Shown: positions 1 to 10,808 of the stretch, in pieces
Layout of the letters: each line of letters starts with the position of its first letter
Position numbering within the stretch: position 1 is the stretch's first letter
NCBI RefSeq assembly: GCF_000002415.2
Contig: NC_009910.1
Coordinates: 779,501 to 843,500, forward strand
Reading direction: 5' to 3'
From: Plasmodium vivax
Lineage: Eukaryota > Apicomplexa > Aconoidasida > Haemosporida > Plasmodiidae
Length of the DNA stretch: 64,000 nucleotides
Program-made: the position numbers and the translations under genes
Notes under the pieces: model-generated
The model's input: the letters and a program-made list of their open reading frames with translations, nothing else
What the model was told of the DNA's origin: nothing
Database searches by the model: none

Positions 1-2295
1 CCTCTGCGTGACGCCCCTCTGCGTGGCACCGCTCTTCGTGACACCCCTCTGCGTGACGCCCCTCGGTGAACCTTCCCTCCCCTGCTGACCCCCCACGTAG
101 TCGTTGTACTCCCTATCAAAGTAGTATTTATTTAAAACGCGAAGAATTTTGATCCTCCTCTTCTCATTTAGGATATCGCTCACATTATCATTTAGCCTGA
201 AGCTATTTTTAATGGAGGTTAATTTTTCCTGTACGTTATTTTTCAGTTGGTATAGATTCGTTTCGAAGTGGTTGCCAAGCGCGCCGTCTTTCCTCTTCCT
301 CTTTTGTTCCTTCTGTTCGTGCTTCGCCCACGTGTCACCTGGGTGCGCCGCGGGGGGGAACTCGGGTTCGCCAGAGGGGCCATCATCGTCATCGTCATCA
401 CTGACAACCGCGTGGCCGCCACCCCCATCACCCCCATCACCCCCATCACCCCCATCACCGCCACCCGCGCCACCCGCGCAGCTTTTCCTCCCCTTTCCGC
501 AGAACCCGCTAACAAAGCCCACATTCAGGCACGTCTTCCTGCCAGCCCTGTTGGAAAAGTTGTTGCGCCCTCCCCCCGCGGCTGCACCCCCTTGGGCGTC
601 TTCGTCAATCCCCGTGCGCGCACCCACCCCCACGCAACTGACTCTCCCAATCCGAACCCTCTTCGTTTTGGCTCTCTCCAATTCGAATTCATTATCCGAT
701 TTTAACACCCGTTTGGTGTCCTTTACGTAGTATTTCCTTCCTGGGGTTACGGGGCTGTTGGCCTGTTCGTTTTGGGACCACTCATCACTGGCTTGCCCCC
801 CTTCTTCCCCTCCGTCACCCCCATCTGGGTTATTCCTTTCCCTTTTTTTCCTCCTCGCGTAGACTGCACCGCTATTTTTGCTGTATCTTTCTCCGTCCGA
901 AATGGAGTTTCTCTTGTACGACGGGTTTGGCTTTCTGAGGCTGTCCGCTTCGTCTCCGCCGGCGCCGCGTTTGGGTGTGACTCCACCGGCGCCGCGTTTG
1001 GGTGTGACTCCACCGGCGCCGCGTTTAGGTGTGACTCCACCGGCGCCGCGTTTAGGTGTACCTCCACTAGTTTCTCCTTCGGGTGTATCTCCATCAGCTA
1101 TACTTATCGCACCTCTTTTCGCTCCACCTTTCGCCCCCCCTTTCACACCGCCTCCCGCACCGCTTCCCCTCGGCTTGGACCTCCCGGTGCAGCCCAGGCT
1201 AGACCCGCTCCCGTCGCTATCCTCACTGCTGAACCTACCCCCGGACGCACTATCCTCATTCACATTCACAGTTATTTGAATATCATTGCCGAAAAAATTG
1301 ACGAGGGAGATTTTCCTCGCCTTCACTACCTTTGTGCATTCTTTAGGGGAGGAGGAGCCCACATTTCCCTCTTTGCCGTCTCTCCTATTGGGTTCTAAGT
1401 GAGCATTCTCCATGGCATTCCCTTCTGTGGGTGGTCTAGAAGAAAGGCCTACGCGGGGTCCCTTCGACTGATCCTCCCCAGGAAAGTCATCCGTACAGTC
1501 CTCCTCCGTTACGCTCATATCCGGTGAGCTACTCTCTCCATCTGAGTCATTTTTTTTTCTTTTGAGTCCCCTCTTGTTTTTGTTCCCCCCGTCTTGGGGT
1601 TCCCCATGGGGGGGTCCTCCACACAGATTCTCTTCACCGCACAGCTTCTCCTCACCACACAGCCTCTCCTCACCACACAGCTTCTCCTCACCACACAGCC
1701 TCTCCTCACCACACTGCTTCTCCTCCTCACCAGTTTGCACGCCCCCCCCCTGCTTCCCCCTCAACGTCGCTCCAACGGTCGGCACCCTACTGACGTCCCT
1801 CCACAGAATCGACTTCACATTGGTGATGCCACACATCTGAGCAGACGGGTTCACGCTGATGCGGTTCATCCTGTTTGTCACTTCGTGTTCTAAGCTTGAG
1901 GAGGAATAAAATGGGTTTTCCTTTTTTGGGGGATCTTCCATTTTATTTGTCCTCTCTCCTCCTGCATCTACATCAGTGAGTACCGCATGCTGGTCACCTG
2001 TGCGGTGCACATTTTCCTTCACTTGGGAGCTCCTCACTAGAGAATTTATATTTATGATGGTACCTATGCCAGATGTGCGTTCGTCGGCTTGTTGGTTGCT
2101 CTCACTGATGGGGGGGTTCTGTGTCTGGAGGGTCTTTGGCACTTGGCCATTTTTTACGACTTTGAAAAAGTTGGTAATTTTGTTTGTGCATTTTTCTATT
2201 TCTTTTTTTTTCTTCTTCCTATCGTTGTTTATCCTCGAGGGGGCATCTCCCCTGGGGGGCTCACTCATGTTGGGTTCCTCCCTGTTATCCTGCAT
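1..2295 (-). CDS. conserved Plasmodium protein, unknown function (N-terminal part, runs off left edge)
   Basis: The minus strand is open without a stop from an ATG at 2295 to the left edge, 765 codons, so the gene is cut by the window. I do not recognise a domain. The product is hydrophilic and rich in Lys, Glu, Gly and Ser. It carries in-frame tandem repeats: about six Cys-Gly-Glu-Glu-(Lys/Arg/Asn)-Leu units at residues ~188-225, four 9-residue PKRGAGGVT units at ~410-447, a GGD run before an Asp run at ~620-640, and GVTQR-type 5-residue units at the cut end. There is no signal peptide or obvious membrane segment, so it is probably intracellular; the basic clusters would suit a nuclear protein, but that is inference. 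It is divergent with the CRK3 gene. An upstream exon cannot be excluded because the frame stays open a little above the ATG. Confidence 0.7.
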   Translation of the reverse strand, partial: MQDNREEPNMSEPPRGDAPSRINNDRKKKKKEIEKCTNKITNFFKVVKNGQVPKTLQTQNPPISESNQQADERTSGIGTIININSLVRSSQVKENVHRTGDQHAVLTDVDAGGERTNKMEDPPKKENPFYSSSSLEHEVTNRMNRISVNPSAQMCGITNVKSILWRDVSRVPTVGATLRGKQGGGVQTGEEEKQCGEERLCGEEKLCGEERLCGEEKLCGEENLCGGPPHGEPQDGGNKNKRGLKRKKNDSDGESSSPDMSVTEEDCTDDFPGEDQSKGPRVGLSSRPPTEGNAMENAHLEPNRRDGKEGNVGSSSPKECTKVVKARKISLVNFFGNDIQITVNVNEDSASGGRFSSEDSDGSGSSLGCTGRSKPRGSGAGGGVKGGAKGGAKRGAISIADGDTPEGETSGGTPKRGAGGVTPKRGAGGVTPKRGAGGVTPKRGAGGDEADSLRKPNPSYKRNSISDGERYSKNSGAVYARRKKRERNNPDGGDGGEEGGQASDEWSQNEQANSPVTPGRKYYVKDTKRVLKSDNEFELERAKTKRVRIGRVSCVGVGARTGIDEDAQGGAAAGGGRNNFSNRAGRKTCLNVGFVSGFCGKGRKSCAGGAGGGDGGDGGDGGDGGGGHAVVSDDDDDDGPSGEPEFPPAAHPGDTWAKHEQKEQKRKRKDGALGNHFETNLYQLKNNVQEKLTSIKNSFRLNDNVSDILNEKRRIKILRVLNKYYFDREYNDYVGGQQGREGSPRGVTQRGVTKSGATQRGVTQR
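956..1066 (-). repeat. 27-bp in-frame tandem repeat in the left-edge gene
   Basis: Four near-identical 27-bp units encode PKRGAGGVT. The period is a multiple of three, so copy-number change would keep the frame open. Confidence 0.85.
1626..1733 (-). repeat. 18-bp in-frame tandem repeat in the left-edge gene
   Basis: About six 18-bp units encode a Cys-Gly-Glu-Glu-(Lys/Arg/Asn)-Leu hexapeptide, giving one cysteine every six residues. Confidence 0.8.
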
Positions 2296-5164
2296 CTCTG
2301 CGCAGCGGGTGTGGACGTGAATGCAGCAAAAGGGTGTAAAAATATATTTTTTGCTTGTTTTTCCTTCCCACTTCCTTCAGCTGAACCTTACGTGAGGATG
2401 TGAAAAGAGAGTGATACGTCACATGGGCCGCTTTACAAAATAAAATGATAAGCAATAAAATTTACATTTTCGATACCCAAACTGACGAATTAGCACTTGG
2501 AGCTGGTCCCCAAAGGTGCTTCTTACATTATAGCATGCAAAATGATGCGCTTATTTTGTGTATTTCTTTTTTTTTTGGAGAAAATTTTGAAGAACACACT
2601 GTTTGGGGGGAGCATGCGGGAGAGAAGGCAAAAAAAAAAAAAAAAAATCCTTGCACATTCTCGACATAAATATTTATATATATTGTATATTTATATTTTT
2701 TTTTTTTTTTTTTAATTTCCCCCACTTAGCGCATTCCAAATGCATTTTTACACGTATGCTTCGCTTTTCCCTTTAGCCGCTTTATGCCTGTGCGGCGCCT
2801 TCGGGGGCCAGTCCTTTCCCCCTTCAGAAGACACTTAATTGGAGGCAAATGGCAGGTCCTCTGAAAGGGGAAAGGCTGTGTGGTCATAGCCGCTTTCCCT
2901 CAGCACAGTGGGAGTTACTCCAAAGGGGAGCGACAAAAAAAAAAAAAAAAATTAAGGGAGAGCACGTGGGAAAGCCTCAACGGAGTGACTCCAAGGGTAG
3001 GCTCACGCACATGCAGACGAGCCCCTCTGCGTGAGCGATGCACCACACCATTACTAACAAGCGAGCTCCGATAAACGCGCGAAGCAGAATACACAAAAAA
3101 AATGAAGAAAAGACAAATGAATTCTCCCCACGGGGGGGAAGCAAAATGGGGCCTTTAAAATGTGTACAGTGGGATTTTATTTTTCCCTTTTATTCTATTT
3201 TATTATTTTATTTTTTTATTTTATTTTTCCGAAGGTTACATTCCAATGCGCAGTGTACAGTGCCAGTTTTGTCTCTCCCTCACCCGTTTATACATTTTTC
3301 GAACCCATGAAAGGCGAAGGTTTTTCCTCCTTTTTAAGGGTTGATGCTTCCCAAAGGAGAAGCTAATTCGCTTAAAAAATGTATTTCGAAATTCGCTTTA
3401 CCAGAGGGTACCCCTTCCTTCCTCCTCCCCCTGGGGTCACTTTTTTAATTTATTTCAATCGTAAAGATATACACACCATTTTAGTGTCCCTACACAGATG
3501 TATGGTCACCCCTGAGAGACGTCCCTCATTCGGGGAAAGAGGAGAAGAAGCTATGCGGGCCTGCTCCATTTAAACAGTGCGAGTTGTGCTTTTCAAGGGG
3601 GCTTACATCTGGTCCATTAGGGTGGGTGACAGCACCCCACAAGAGAAAGGGAAAAATAAATGAAACATATCTAGCGAGAGGCACTCTACCTACAGGGTAA
3701 TTCTTTCGAGGCTTTTCAGGCGGGTTCAAATATGGAGTGGGTATGCCTTATTAGCGGTCTCTTCTTAATCGGTTCGCGTGCGCCTTTTTTTGCTTTCTGG
3801 GGGGAAGGCGTCCACTGCTGGGGGTACGCACAAGCAGGGCCGTCTCTCTGCTTCTCCCCCGTTGCAGCGAACCGGTGGTGGGCTGCTCGATCAGACGATG
3901 ATGCATTGCTTCACCAGGCTTGGCTACGATGATGACCATCTACTGGTGCGCTGGCCAACCGACTCACTTCCCCCCCCATGGATTCAATTTGACGGACACC
4001 TCCTCACTAAGCGGGTGGACTTTTCGACCCATGTGACGCTCCCACTGTAGATATATTCAGAAGAAATGAAAAAGCATACGCAGTCCTATCTGCGCGGTGG
4101 CGCTGCATGAACAAGTCAGCTGAGGGATGATGCCATTGTGTGAGCTCTTATGCTGTTCTCCTTCCGAAAGTGTAATGAATCAAATTGCAGCGTATCAGGT
4201 GAGATGAGTTCGCCAACCTTCTGTTTAGATTACCTGTTGGTCATTATAGGAGACATTTATTTTTTTTTTTTTTTGCAAAATGTTTTGGTAATTCCTGTGC
4301 ATGATGATATGCCGCCACGAAATGGGGTTCTCTCTTCGTGCGTTTTTTTTTTTTTTTTTTTTTTTTGAATGGCGATGCTTTGCATTTTCTCCGTCAGGCA
4401 TAGTAGCAGTAGTAGTAGTAGGGTGGTAAAGTGACACATTCGAAATGGTTTCTTTTGTTAATGTTCTTCCCTCACTACTTATTAATTTTTTTAGTCCCTT
4501 TTTTTTTTTTTTTTTTTTAATTTTTTTTTATCATTACGGCTTTGTTAGGCTGAGCGCAGCGGCGAACGCGCGATGGGCTCCTTATTCCCCTGCGCGTTGC
4601 TTGCAGCGGAGTAACCGCTCGTTCGTCGCTTGTGCGTGCTGCGTGGAGGGACGCCCCACCCGTAGTTGCCTCGGCCCGCTGCTCCACCCCGCTGCTTCGT
4701 CCTGCGGCTCCACCCCGTTGCTACACGACCCCCCACCGCATACCAAAACTACCGTCCTCACATCTGACCTCCCGAGAGGAGAAGCCACCCCCCGATTGGC
4801 ATTCCCCCCAGTCGCTGGCAAGCCATTTTGTTTTCACCCCTGTGCGGTCTTCATTTGGTGGGGGCTGCCTTGGCGTTCCCGGGAAGAGTCAGGGGGGCCG
4901 AACCCGTCCATGTGAGTTTCGCAGGGAAAGGAAGTGCACGGGTGGGCCTAGCGAGTGAGGGTAAGCGTCCCTTTGTCATTTGGCCGGTGCAAGTTTTCCT
5001 GTGCAAACTTGCCCCCATACGTTTGCCCCTACACTTGCCACTACCCATTTCTCCCCCCTCGCCACTATGATAACGGTGCCGCAAGAGGGCTAAACGGTTT
5101 GTTCTCACCCCACCGTGCGCAGGACTCACCTCCCCACGGACGTGACGTCTCGTCCACCAGAAGG
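2296..5164. other. 2.9-kb intergenic region between divergent genes
   Basis: This stretch separates the start codons of the left-edge gene and CRK3, so it should hold both promoters and 5' UTRs. It contains poly(dA) runs near 2630-2647 and 2934-2951, poly(dT) runs near 2695-2715, 4260-4274, 4345-4366 and 4500-4518, and a short AGT trinucleotide run near 4401-4420. Open frames here are short, low-complexity and lack recognisable protein features. Confidence 0.6.
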
Positions 5165-8100
5165 ATGAACGAGCAGAGCGGTCAGGACGCAGGTCCAAGG
5201 GGGGGAAGTCCCCATCGGAGGGGGAGAAGTCCAGACCGTAGGGAAAGAAGCCCCCATCGGAGGGGAAGCAGTCCCCACCGGAGGAGAGACCCCTTCCTCG
5301 AAATGTTCAGGGGGGGGCCAGGGACGCACTTCTGTTCCGGCAAAACTAATTTCTTCCTAGAAACGAATACCCTAGAGTTAGACATAAAAAAGGAGTTCCT
5401 AAAAAATGGCGAGTGCCCCTCGTCCTTCCTCTCCAAACTTCCTCTTTTCAAAAAAAAACTGCTAAACGATTTTTTCATTTTGAAAAAGGAGGAAATTAAG
5501 AAGCGCTTGTGGCAGACGTACGAGGAGGTCATAGACAACTTGGGGGATGAAGAGGTGCGGGAGGTGTTCAGCAGAATAAATGAGAGCGCGAAAAGGGAGA
5601 GGGGCGGCGAAGAATCGTTCCTGAGTTATTTGCACCAGTTTGGGAGGGGCCCCAGGGGGGTGAAGAAGGAACAGAAGAAGGAGAAGACGGAAGAGGTGAA
5701 GAAGGAGCAGAAGAAGACGGAGAAGGAGGAGGAAAAAAAGACGGAGAAGAAGGAGGAAAAAAAGACGGAGAAGAAAACGGAGAAGAAGGTGGAGAAAACG
5801 GAGAAGGCGGAGAAGACGGAGGAACCCTCCTCCCTCTTCTCCTCCTCACCAGAGCAGACGCCCCCGTCTACCTGGCACTGCCAAAAGTGCAACTGCCCCG
5901 GGAGGGGTGGAACCAAAGGGGGGGGCTCGGAGGAAGGCGAAGCGGCGCCACTGGGAGGCCCACCTAATGTAGACCCACAGAACATACTCTCCAAAATAAT
6001 GCACTCAAGAAAAGATGGGCAAAAAAAAAGGAAACAAATTAGCAAAAGGTTAAACGACTTGTGGGAGATGTACATGACGAGCGACTTTCCCAATTGGCGG
6101 ATGGGTCATCGTGAGGATGTGACGACCGAGATTTTGCAAAAGATTATGCAGAAGGGGCGCCAGGAAATAGAGTTTTTGGAGGGCTCCAAGAGGGTTCGTA
6201 TGAGTAAAGTGCCCAGGGTGTTAAGGAAGAAGAGGGGGATAAGCCGCAGAGGGGGAGGGGACAGAACTGGTGGCACACGAGGAGGGAGGTACACCACGCG
6301 ATGTGGCCAAACCAATGCCGGCGGCGAAGCGGACGCTGCCGAGGCCGTCCGAAGGGGAAGTACCAAGGGTTCCAGTTCGATGGACACGAGCGCAGCGAAC
6401 GGAGTGAGCGCGGCTAATCCGATCAATCCTACCACCTTGACCAACCCGACCACCCCCCTGGGTGGTGGAGGCCCCTCACTTAGCGCACCCCCCTGTGGTG
6501 CGAACAACCTCGCGAACGTAACCAGCAGGGAGACGTCCAACAGCAGGGGCAGCCTCTCCGGAAACAGGGCTGCCAGCAGTAAGGACACCCAAGGGGAGCA
6601 CGCAAGCACCATTTTGGGAAAGCCCGACCAAGCGCAGAGCCTCAAAAAAGAAACGAGCTTCACCCGTTTAGGGGCCAAGGGGGGAGCGGTCAAGCCCACT
6701 GGCATGCAGGGCAGTAGCAAGATAGGCGGCAGTGGTGTAGCGCTTCTCACCGGTGTATCACTTCCCACCGGGGTAGCCGATGAACCCGGTTCCAGCAAGA
6801 GCAGCCGTAACTGGGCACCCCAGAAGAACCCCCGCGCCTCAGATGTCGCTCACACGCCGAGCTCCTCCCTGGCGGCGTATGCGCTACACCCGCAGGAGCT
6901 AACAGAGGGGAAGCTGATGAGCGGCCTGTGCAGTACACACACGAAGGAGGGCACCGTGGCGAAGCTCTCCCGGAGCAGCGTCATTCGAATTAGGAAAGAA
7001 ATCTCGAGGAAAGCAAAACTGAGGAATGCAAAAGTGGAAACGAAGAAGTGTGGCCAAGGGATTCACGAAATGTTAATGAGTTCCCTTAAAGGAGAGGTAA
7101 AAATGAAGGTAAAAAATTTTGCAAAAGTACACCAGGTAGGGCAGGGAGCTTATGGAGACGTGTGGATGGCCGAGGACATCACACACAACAGGAGAGTGGC
7201 TTTAAAGAAATTAAAAATAAATGGAAACAAAGAGGGACTGGCCAAAACGTACATTAGGGAAATCTCCATTTTGAATTCTCTGAAGCATAAGAATATTGTG
7301 GAGTTGATGGGGGTGGTTTACACCAAGCTCCCCCCCAGTGCGGACTTCCCGGCGCCTCCCTGCGGGCCCGGCGCGTCGGACCGGCTGCGCCAGATGCAGC
7401 AGCTGAAGCAGCTAAAGCAGTTGAATCAATCGCAGCAATCGCAGCAATCGCGGCAATCGCGGCAACCGCAGCAACCGCAGCAAGGGCGGCGGCGCGCCTC
7501 CTCCCGCACGTCACTCGCCAGGTCGGTTTCCCCCTCGGAGGCCTCCGCCGCGGGGGGCGAGCGCGCCCCGTCGCCCGGCGCCAGCCCCGGGGCATCGTCA
7601 GCATCGTCCCGCTCACCATCCCGCTCATCATCCCGCTCATCATCCCGCTCATCATCCCGCTCATCATCATCGTCATCATCTTTTTCGTCGGATTCCTCCT
7701 CCGTGGCTTCACCCACCGCTGCCTCGTTCCGCAGGAAGGGCGAGGCGAACGCGTCCATCTGGATGGTGTTCGAGTACGTGCCGTTCGACCTATCGGGGTA
7801 CAGCGAGCTGCTGAGGGACGAGCGGCCCCAGCGGGAGAGGTACAAAAACGGAAACCTATTCACCATAGGAGAAGTGAAGAGCATTTTCCTGCAGCTACTC
7901 AGAGCATTAAATTACTGCCACAAAAATAGTATCATCCACCGGGATGTCAAAATAGCCAATTTGCTAATCGATCAAAATGGAATCTTAAAGCTAGCCGATT
8001 TTGGGCTAGCCAGATTCCACACAGATGTAACTCCCTCCCATATGACCAATAGAGTTATTACCCTTTGGTATAGACCCCCTGAGTTGTTACTAGGATCAAA

Positions 8101-10150
8101 TTGCTATTCATCATCTGTTGATATGTGGAGCTGTGGATGTGTCTTGGCTGAGCTTCTCACGAGCAACCCCATCTTCTCGGCAGATAACGAAACTGACATC
8201 CTCAAAATTATTGTAAATAAAATGGGGACCCCCAGCAATAAAGAAATTAAATTTTTGAGGCACCTACCCAATTGGAATGTGGCAAGCTTAAATCCGTTGC
8301 ACCCAAATAACATTAATAAGGTGAATCAAAATAAAAAGAGCGAAGTGGAAAATGCAATTAGAAGCATACCTGGTGTAGGAGAGGTAGGATTAGATCTCAT
8401 AAAGAATCTCCTTAAATGGAATCCCTTTGAGAGATTATCCGCTCTGCAGGCTATGCACCACCCCTGGTTCACCACCAACCCTTTGCCGGAAAGGATAAGC
8501 GAAAGAAGCAACATTAAAGCTGCTCATAGTTTCATGACCAAAAATTTTAAAAAGAGAGACACCTCCAGATTAAATTACAGGAGGGTGCAGGAGAATTTTA
8601 GGTTCATTAATGTGGGGAATTATAGGAGGGCTCTTTTTTACAGCCGATATGGCGAGGTGCTCTTGCGCTCCGCCGCCGCTGCCGCCTCGGCCGGGCGGCG
8701 CCACCCCCCGGTTCCCCCAACGGGTAGGTTGCTCTGCGGAAGGGCCCGTCCGCCGATCCGCCGATCCCATCTGCAACCACTCCCGTGTAAATTAACCGCC
8801 CCAGCGCACGCCCATTCATCTGCGCCATTCCCCCTTCCCCTCCCCGCAGCGGAGAAGAACCAGCAGGCGAGAGAGACGCGAGATAACCAGCAGATGCAGG
8901 ATAACCGCGAGACCCAAGGAGCGCCCAACAAACGAAACGCAGAAAAGGCGCGAACTGCGAAGGAGGCAAACAAGCAGAAAGAGCACCACGCGAACGGCAA
9001 GGAGAGACGCAGAAGGGAGGCCACGCCCCCACACAGATATAACCCCGACGCGCCAACCCATTCAAGTAGGACCGAGCTAAGTGCACGTGCTCATCCAGGT
9101 GACGCTTTTAAAAAAACTGATCATCGCCACGCACCTGTAGAGAGGGAAAAGCCTCCCTTAAAAGATCGCGAAAGGGTAACAGACGCCAAGGGGAAAAAAG
9201 GGAACAATTATAAAGTGAAGGAACAGCACCTGGAGGAGGAGCATCCACGATACGGCCAATTTGGAACCCATCGGGATGGTAGCTTCCGCGGAGACACCCG
9301 GTGGAGACGGGAGGAGAGCTCTGAAAGGAGCAGGCGCTCGTCCATTCGGGAGGGGGCGTACCCCTCTCATAGTTACCGCGGAAGGGTGAGCAGAATTAGG
9401 GACAGCACGAGCAGGGTGGAGAGGAGCAGGCACGATAGGAGCAGGGAGAGGGAGTGGTACAAGAGGGACTACGCGGAGAGGGGGAGAGAAAGCGGAAGAG
9501 ACATGGGCAGGGAAAACGGAAGAGACATCGGCAGAGAGAGGGACAGGAAAAGAGACAGGGAGCGGGAAAGGGAGTGGGAGCGCGACAAGCGCAGGGACAC
9601 CGGACGGGAATTGGAGAGGGGGAGAGAACAGGAGAGGGAGAGGGGAAGAGAACAGGAGAGGGAGAGGGGAAGAGAACAAGAGAGGGAGAGGGAGCGTGAT
9701 AGAGAGAGGGACAGGGAAAAGGAGCGGGAAAGAGCTAGAGATAGAGAGAGGGAAAGGGAAAAGGAAAAGGAAAAGGAGCGTGAGAGGGCAAGAGATCGAG
9801 ATAGAGAGAGAGACAGGGAAAAGGAGCGGGAGAGGGAGCGCGACCGAGAAAGGGACAGGGAAAAGGAAAAGGAAAAGGAGCGTGAGAGGGCAAGAGATCG
9901 AGATAGAGAGAGAGACAGGGAAAAGGAGCGGGAGAGGGAGCGCGACCGAGAAAGGGACAGGGAAAAGGAGCGGGAGAGGGAACGCGATAGAGAGAGAGAC
10001 CGCGACCGAAACCGCGACCGAAACCGCGAACCGCATAAACGCAGAAGCAGAGACAACCCAAACAGAAACGAAGAGAACCAACTGAAGGAGCAGAAAAAAC
10101 ACAAGCTGGATGCAGAGGATGCCAAGCGGGAGCGGAAAAGAAAGCTATGA
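5165..10150 (+). CDS. CRK3: cyclin-dependent-like protein kinase, CRK3 type
   Basis: A 1661-residue serine/threonine kinase. The kinase core runs from about residue 653 to 1110: glycine loop GQGAYG (~659), catalytic Lys681 in VALKKL, helix C ending in TYIREIS, catalytic loop HRDVKIANL with Asp927, DFG at 945-947, and a T-loop with TNRVITLWYRPPELLLG, a close match to CDK9/CDK12-type kinases. About 140 residues rich in Gln, Ser and Arg are inserted between strands 4 and 5 (~724-862). The N-terminus has SPHRR repeats and a Lys/Glu tract (~163-219); the C-terminus is a long Arg-Glu/Arg-Asp repeat (~1420-1635). Such tails are typical of nuclear RNA-processing factors. P. falciparum CRK3 is the likely orthologue, which is why I use the symbol. 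I start at ATG 5165; the frame is open to 4955 but without an ATG. A 126-bp GT..AG stretch at 8724-8849 could be an in-frame intron; removal would give about 1619 residues. Confidence 0.88.
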   Translation: MNEQSGQDAGPRGGSPHRRGRSPDRRERSPHRRGSSPHRRRDPFLEMFRGGPGTHFCSGKTNFFLETNTLELDIKKEFLKNGECPSSFLSKLPLFKKKLLNDFFILKKEEIKKRLWQTYEEVIDNLGDEEVREVFSRINESAKRERGGEESFLSYLHQFGRGPRGVKKEQKKEKTEEVKKEQKKTEKEEEKKTEKKEEKKTEKKTEKKVEKTEKAEKTEEPSSLFSSSPEQTPPSTWHCQKCNCPGRGGTKGGGSEEGEAAPLGGPPNVDPQNILSKIMHSRKDGQKKRKQISKRLNDLWEMYMTSDFPNWRMGHREDVTTEILQKIMQKGRQEIEFLEGSKRVRMSKVPRVLRKKRGISRRGGGDRTGGTRGGRYTTRCGQTNAGGEADAAEAVRRGSTKGSSSMDTSAANGVSAANPINPTTLTNPTTPLGGGGPSLSAPPCGANNLANVTSRETSNSRGSLSGNRAASSKDTQGEHASTILGKPDQAQSLKKETSFTRLGAKGGAVKPTGMQGSSKIGGSGVALLTGVSLPTGVADEPGSSKSSRNWAPQKNPRASDVAHTPSSSLAAYALHPQELTEGKLMSGLCSTHTKEGTVAKLSRSSVIRIRKEISRKAKLRNAKVETKKCGQGIHEMLMSSLKGEVKMKVKNFAKVHQVGQGAYGDVWMAEDITHNRRVALKKLKINGNKEGLAKTYIREISILNSLKHKNIVELMGVVYTKLPPSADFPAPPCGPGASDRLRQMQQLKQLKQLNQSQQSQQSRQSRQPQQPQQGRRRASSRTSLARSVSPSEASAAGGERAPSPGASPGASSASSRSPSRSSSRSSSRSSSRSSSSSSSFSSDSSSVASPTAASFRRKGEANASIWMVFEYVPFDLSGYSELLRDERPQRERYKNGNLFTIGEVKSIFLQLLRALNYCHKNSIIHRDVKIANLLIDQNGILKLADFGLARFHTDVTPSHMTNRVITLWYRPPELLLGSNCYSSSVDMWSCGCVLAELLTSNPIFSADNETDILKIIVNKMGTPSNKEIKFLRHLPNWNVASLNPLHPNNINKVNQNKKSEVENAIRSIPGVGEVGLDLIKNLLKWNPFERLSALQAMHHPWFTTNPLPERISERSNIKAAHSFMTKNFKKRDTSRLNYRRVQENFRFINVGNYRRALFYSRYGEVLLRSAAAAASAGRRHPPVPPTGRLLCGRARPPIRRSHLQPLPCKLTAPAHAHSSAPFPLPLPAAEKNQQARETRDNQQMQDNRETQGAPNKRNAEKARTAKEANKQKEHHANGKERRRREATPPHRYNPDAPTHSSRTELSARAHPGDAFKKTDHRHAPVEREKPPLKDRERVTDAKGKKGNNYKVKEQHLEEEHPRYGQFGTHRDGSFRGDTRWRREESSERSRRSSIREGAYPSHSYRGRVSRIRDSTSRVERSRHDRSREREWYKRDYAERGRESGRDMGRENGRDIGRERDRKRDREREREWERDKRRDTGRELERGREQERERGREQERERGREQERERERDRERDREKERERARDREREREKEKEKERERARDRDRERDREKERERERDRERDREKEKEKERERARDRDRERDREKERERERDRERDREKERERERDRERDRDRNRDRNREPHKRRSRDNPNRNEENQLKEQKKHKLDAEDAKRERKRKL
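9600..10020 (+). repeat. Arg-Glu/Arg-Asp dipeptide repeat region in CRK3
   Basis: Degenerate purine-rich repeats encode long runs of RE, RD and KE pairs. Two segments near 9760-9860 and 9865-9975 are almost identical, which indicates a recent internal duplication. The opposite strand reads as an equally long Ser/Arg/Leu frame, which is a shadow. Confidence 0.8.
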
Positions 10151-10808
10151 CGTCGGGTGGAAATTCTTCTGGGGAGGGAGGTATCCCCACTGAGCGGAAG
10201 CGGTTGGCCAGCAAGCGGTTGGCCAACAAGCGGTTGACATCCGGCTGACATCCCATTGGCTGACTCCCCCGTGCACACGCTTCACGCCCAGCGGTTTATT
10301 TGGCGAACGCGCGGGAGAGGGAAGAAGGGGCTAACTACCGAAGGACGAACTGTTGTAACGGGGCCAGTGGGCACATGTGGGTGGGAAAATTCGCAGACGA
10401 ATTAAATGGTCCGTTGGGTAGGCGGTGTAAAAAGGTTCATCAAGGTGAAGTTAAAAAATTGGCGGGCGTGCAATGTGCTTGCCCCTTCTGCTGGGTCATT
10501 TTTTTAGGAGGGGGACTGCCAAGCTAGTTAGCCCTGCATGGAGAAGAGGTAGCTTCTCTTTGTGGCCTCCTCCCACGATTTAATATTTTTTTTTTTTTTT
10601 TTTTTTTTTTTTGATAACCTCGTTTCGCGGCTGCCTTCGCGGTTGCCTTCGCGGCTGCCCGGTGCGTCCCCCCCTGTTGACGTGGCCACAAATGGGATAG
10701 GGGCGGAGGGCGCTTAAAAATTTTTGTCACTTAAAAAAAAGGAGAGCGGTGTGCTCTCTTCCGCGGTTGGTGCAGCTCTTGCCGCTCTGCGCCGCTCGCT
10801 ACCGCTCG
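10151..10808. other. intergenic region between convergent CRK3 and zeta-COP genes
   Basis: A 3'-to-3' spacer. It holds three imperfect 15-bp units based on AAGCGGTTGGCCAGC at about 10198-10240, a T run at about 10587-10612, and a short GCGGCTGCCTTC repeat at about 10627-10660. No gene seen. Confidence 0.6.

Noticed and set aside
3720..4050. Overlapping 60-90 residue frames on both strands upstream of CRK3
   Set aside because: No conserved motif, no splice structure leading to a neighbour, and frames on both strands are equally long.
6106..6798. A 230-residue minus-strand frame opposite CRK3
   Set aside because: The plus frame is the continuous CRK3 coding sequence; the minus frame has no recognisable features and arises from high GC content.
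9158..10278. Long minus-strand frames (up to 314 residues) rich in Leu, Ser, Phe and Arg opposite the CRK3 tail
   Set aside because: They are the antisense shadow of the RE/RD repeat; repeats of low-stop codons keep the other frames open. No domain and no sensible start.
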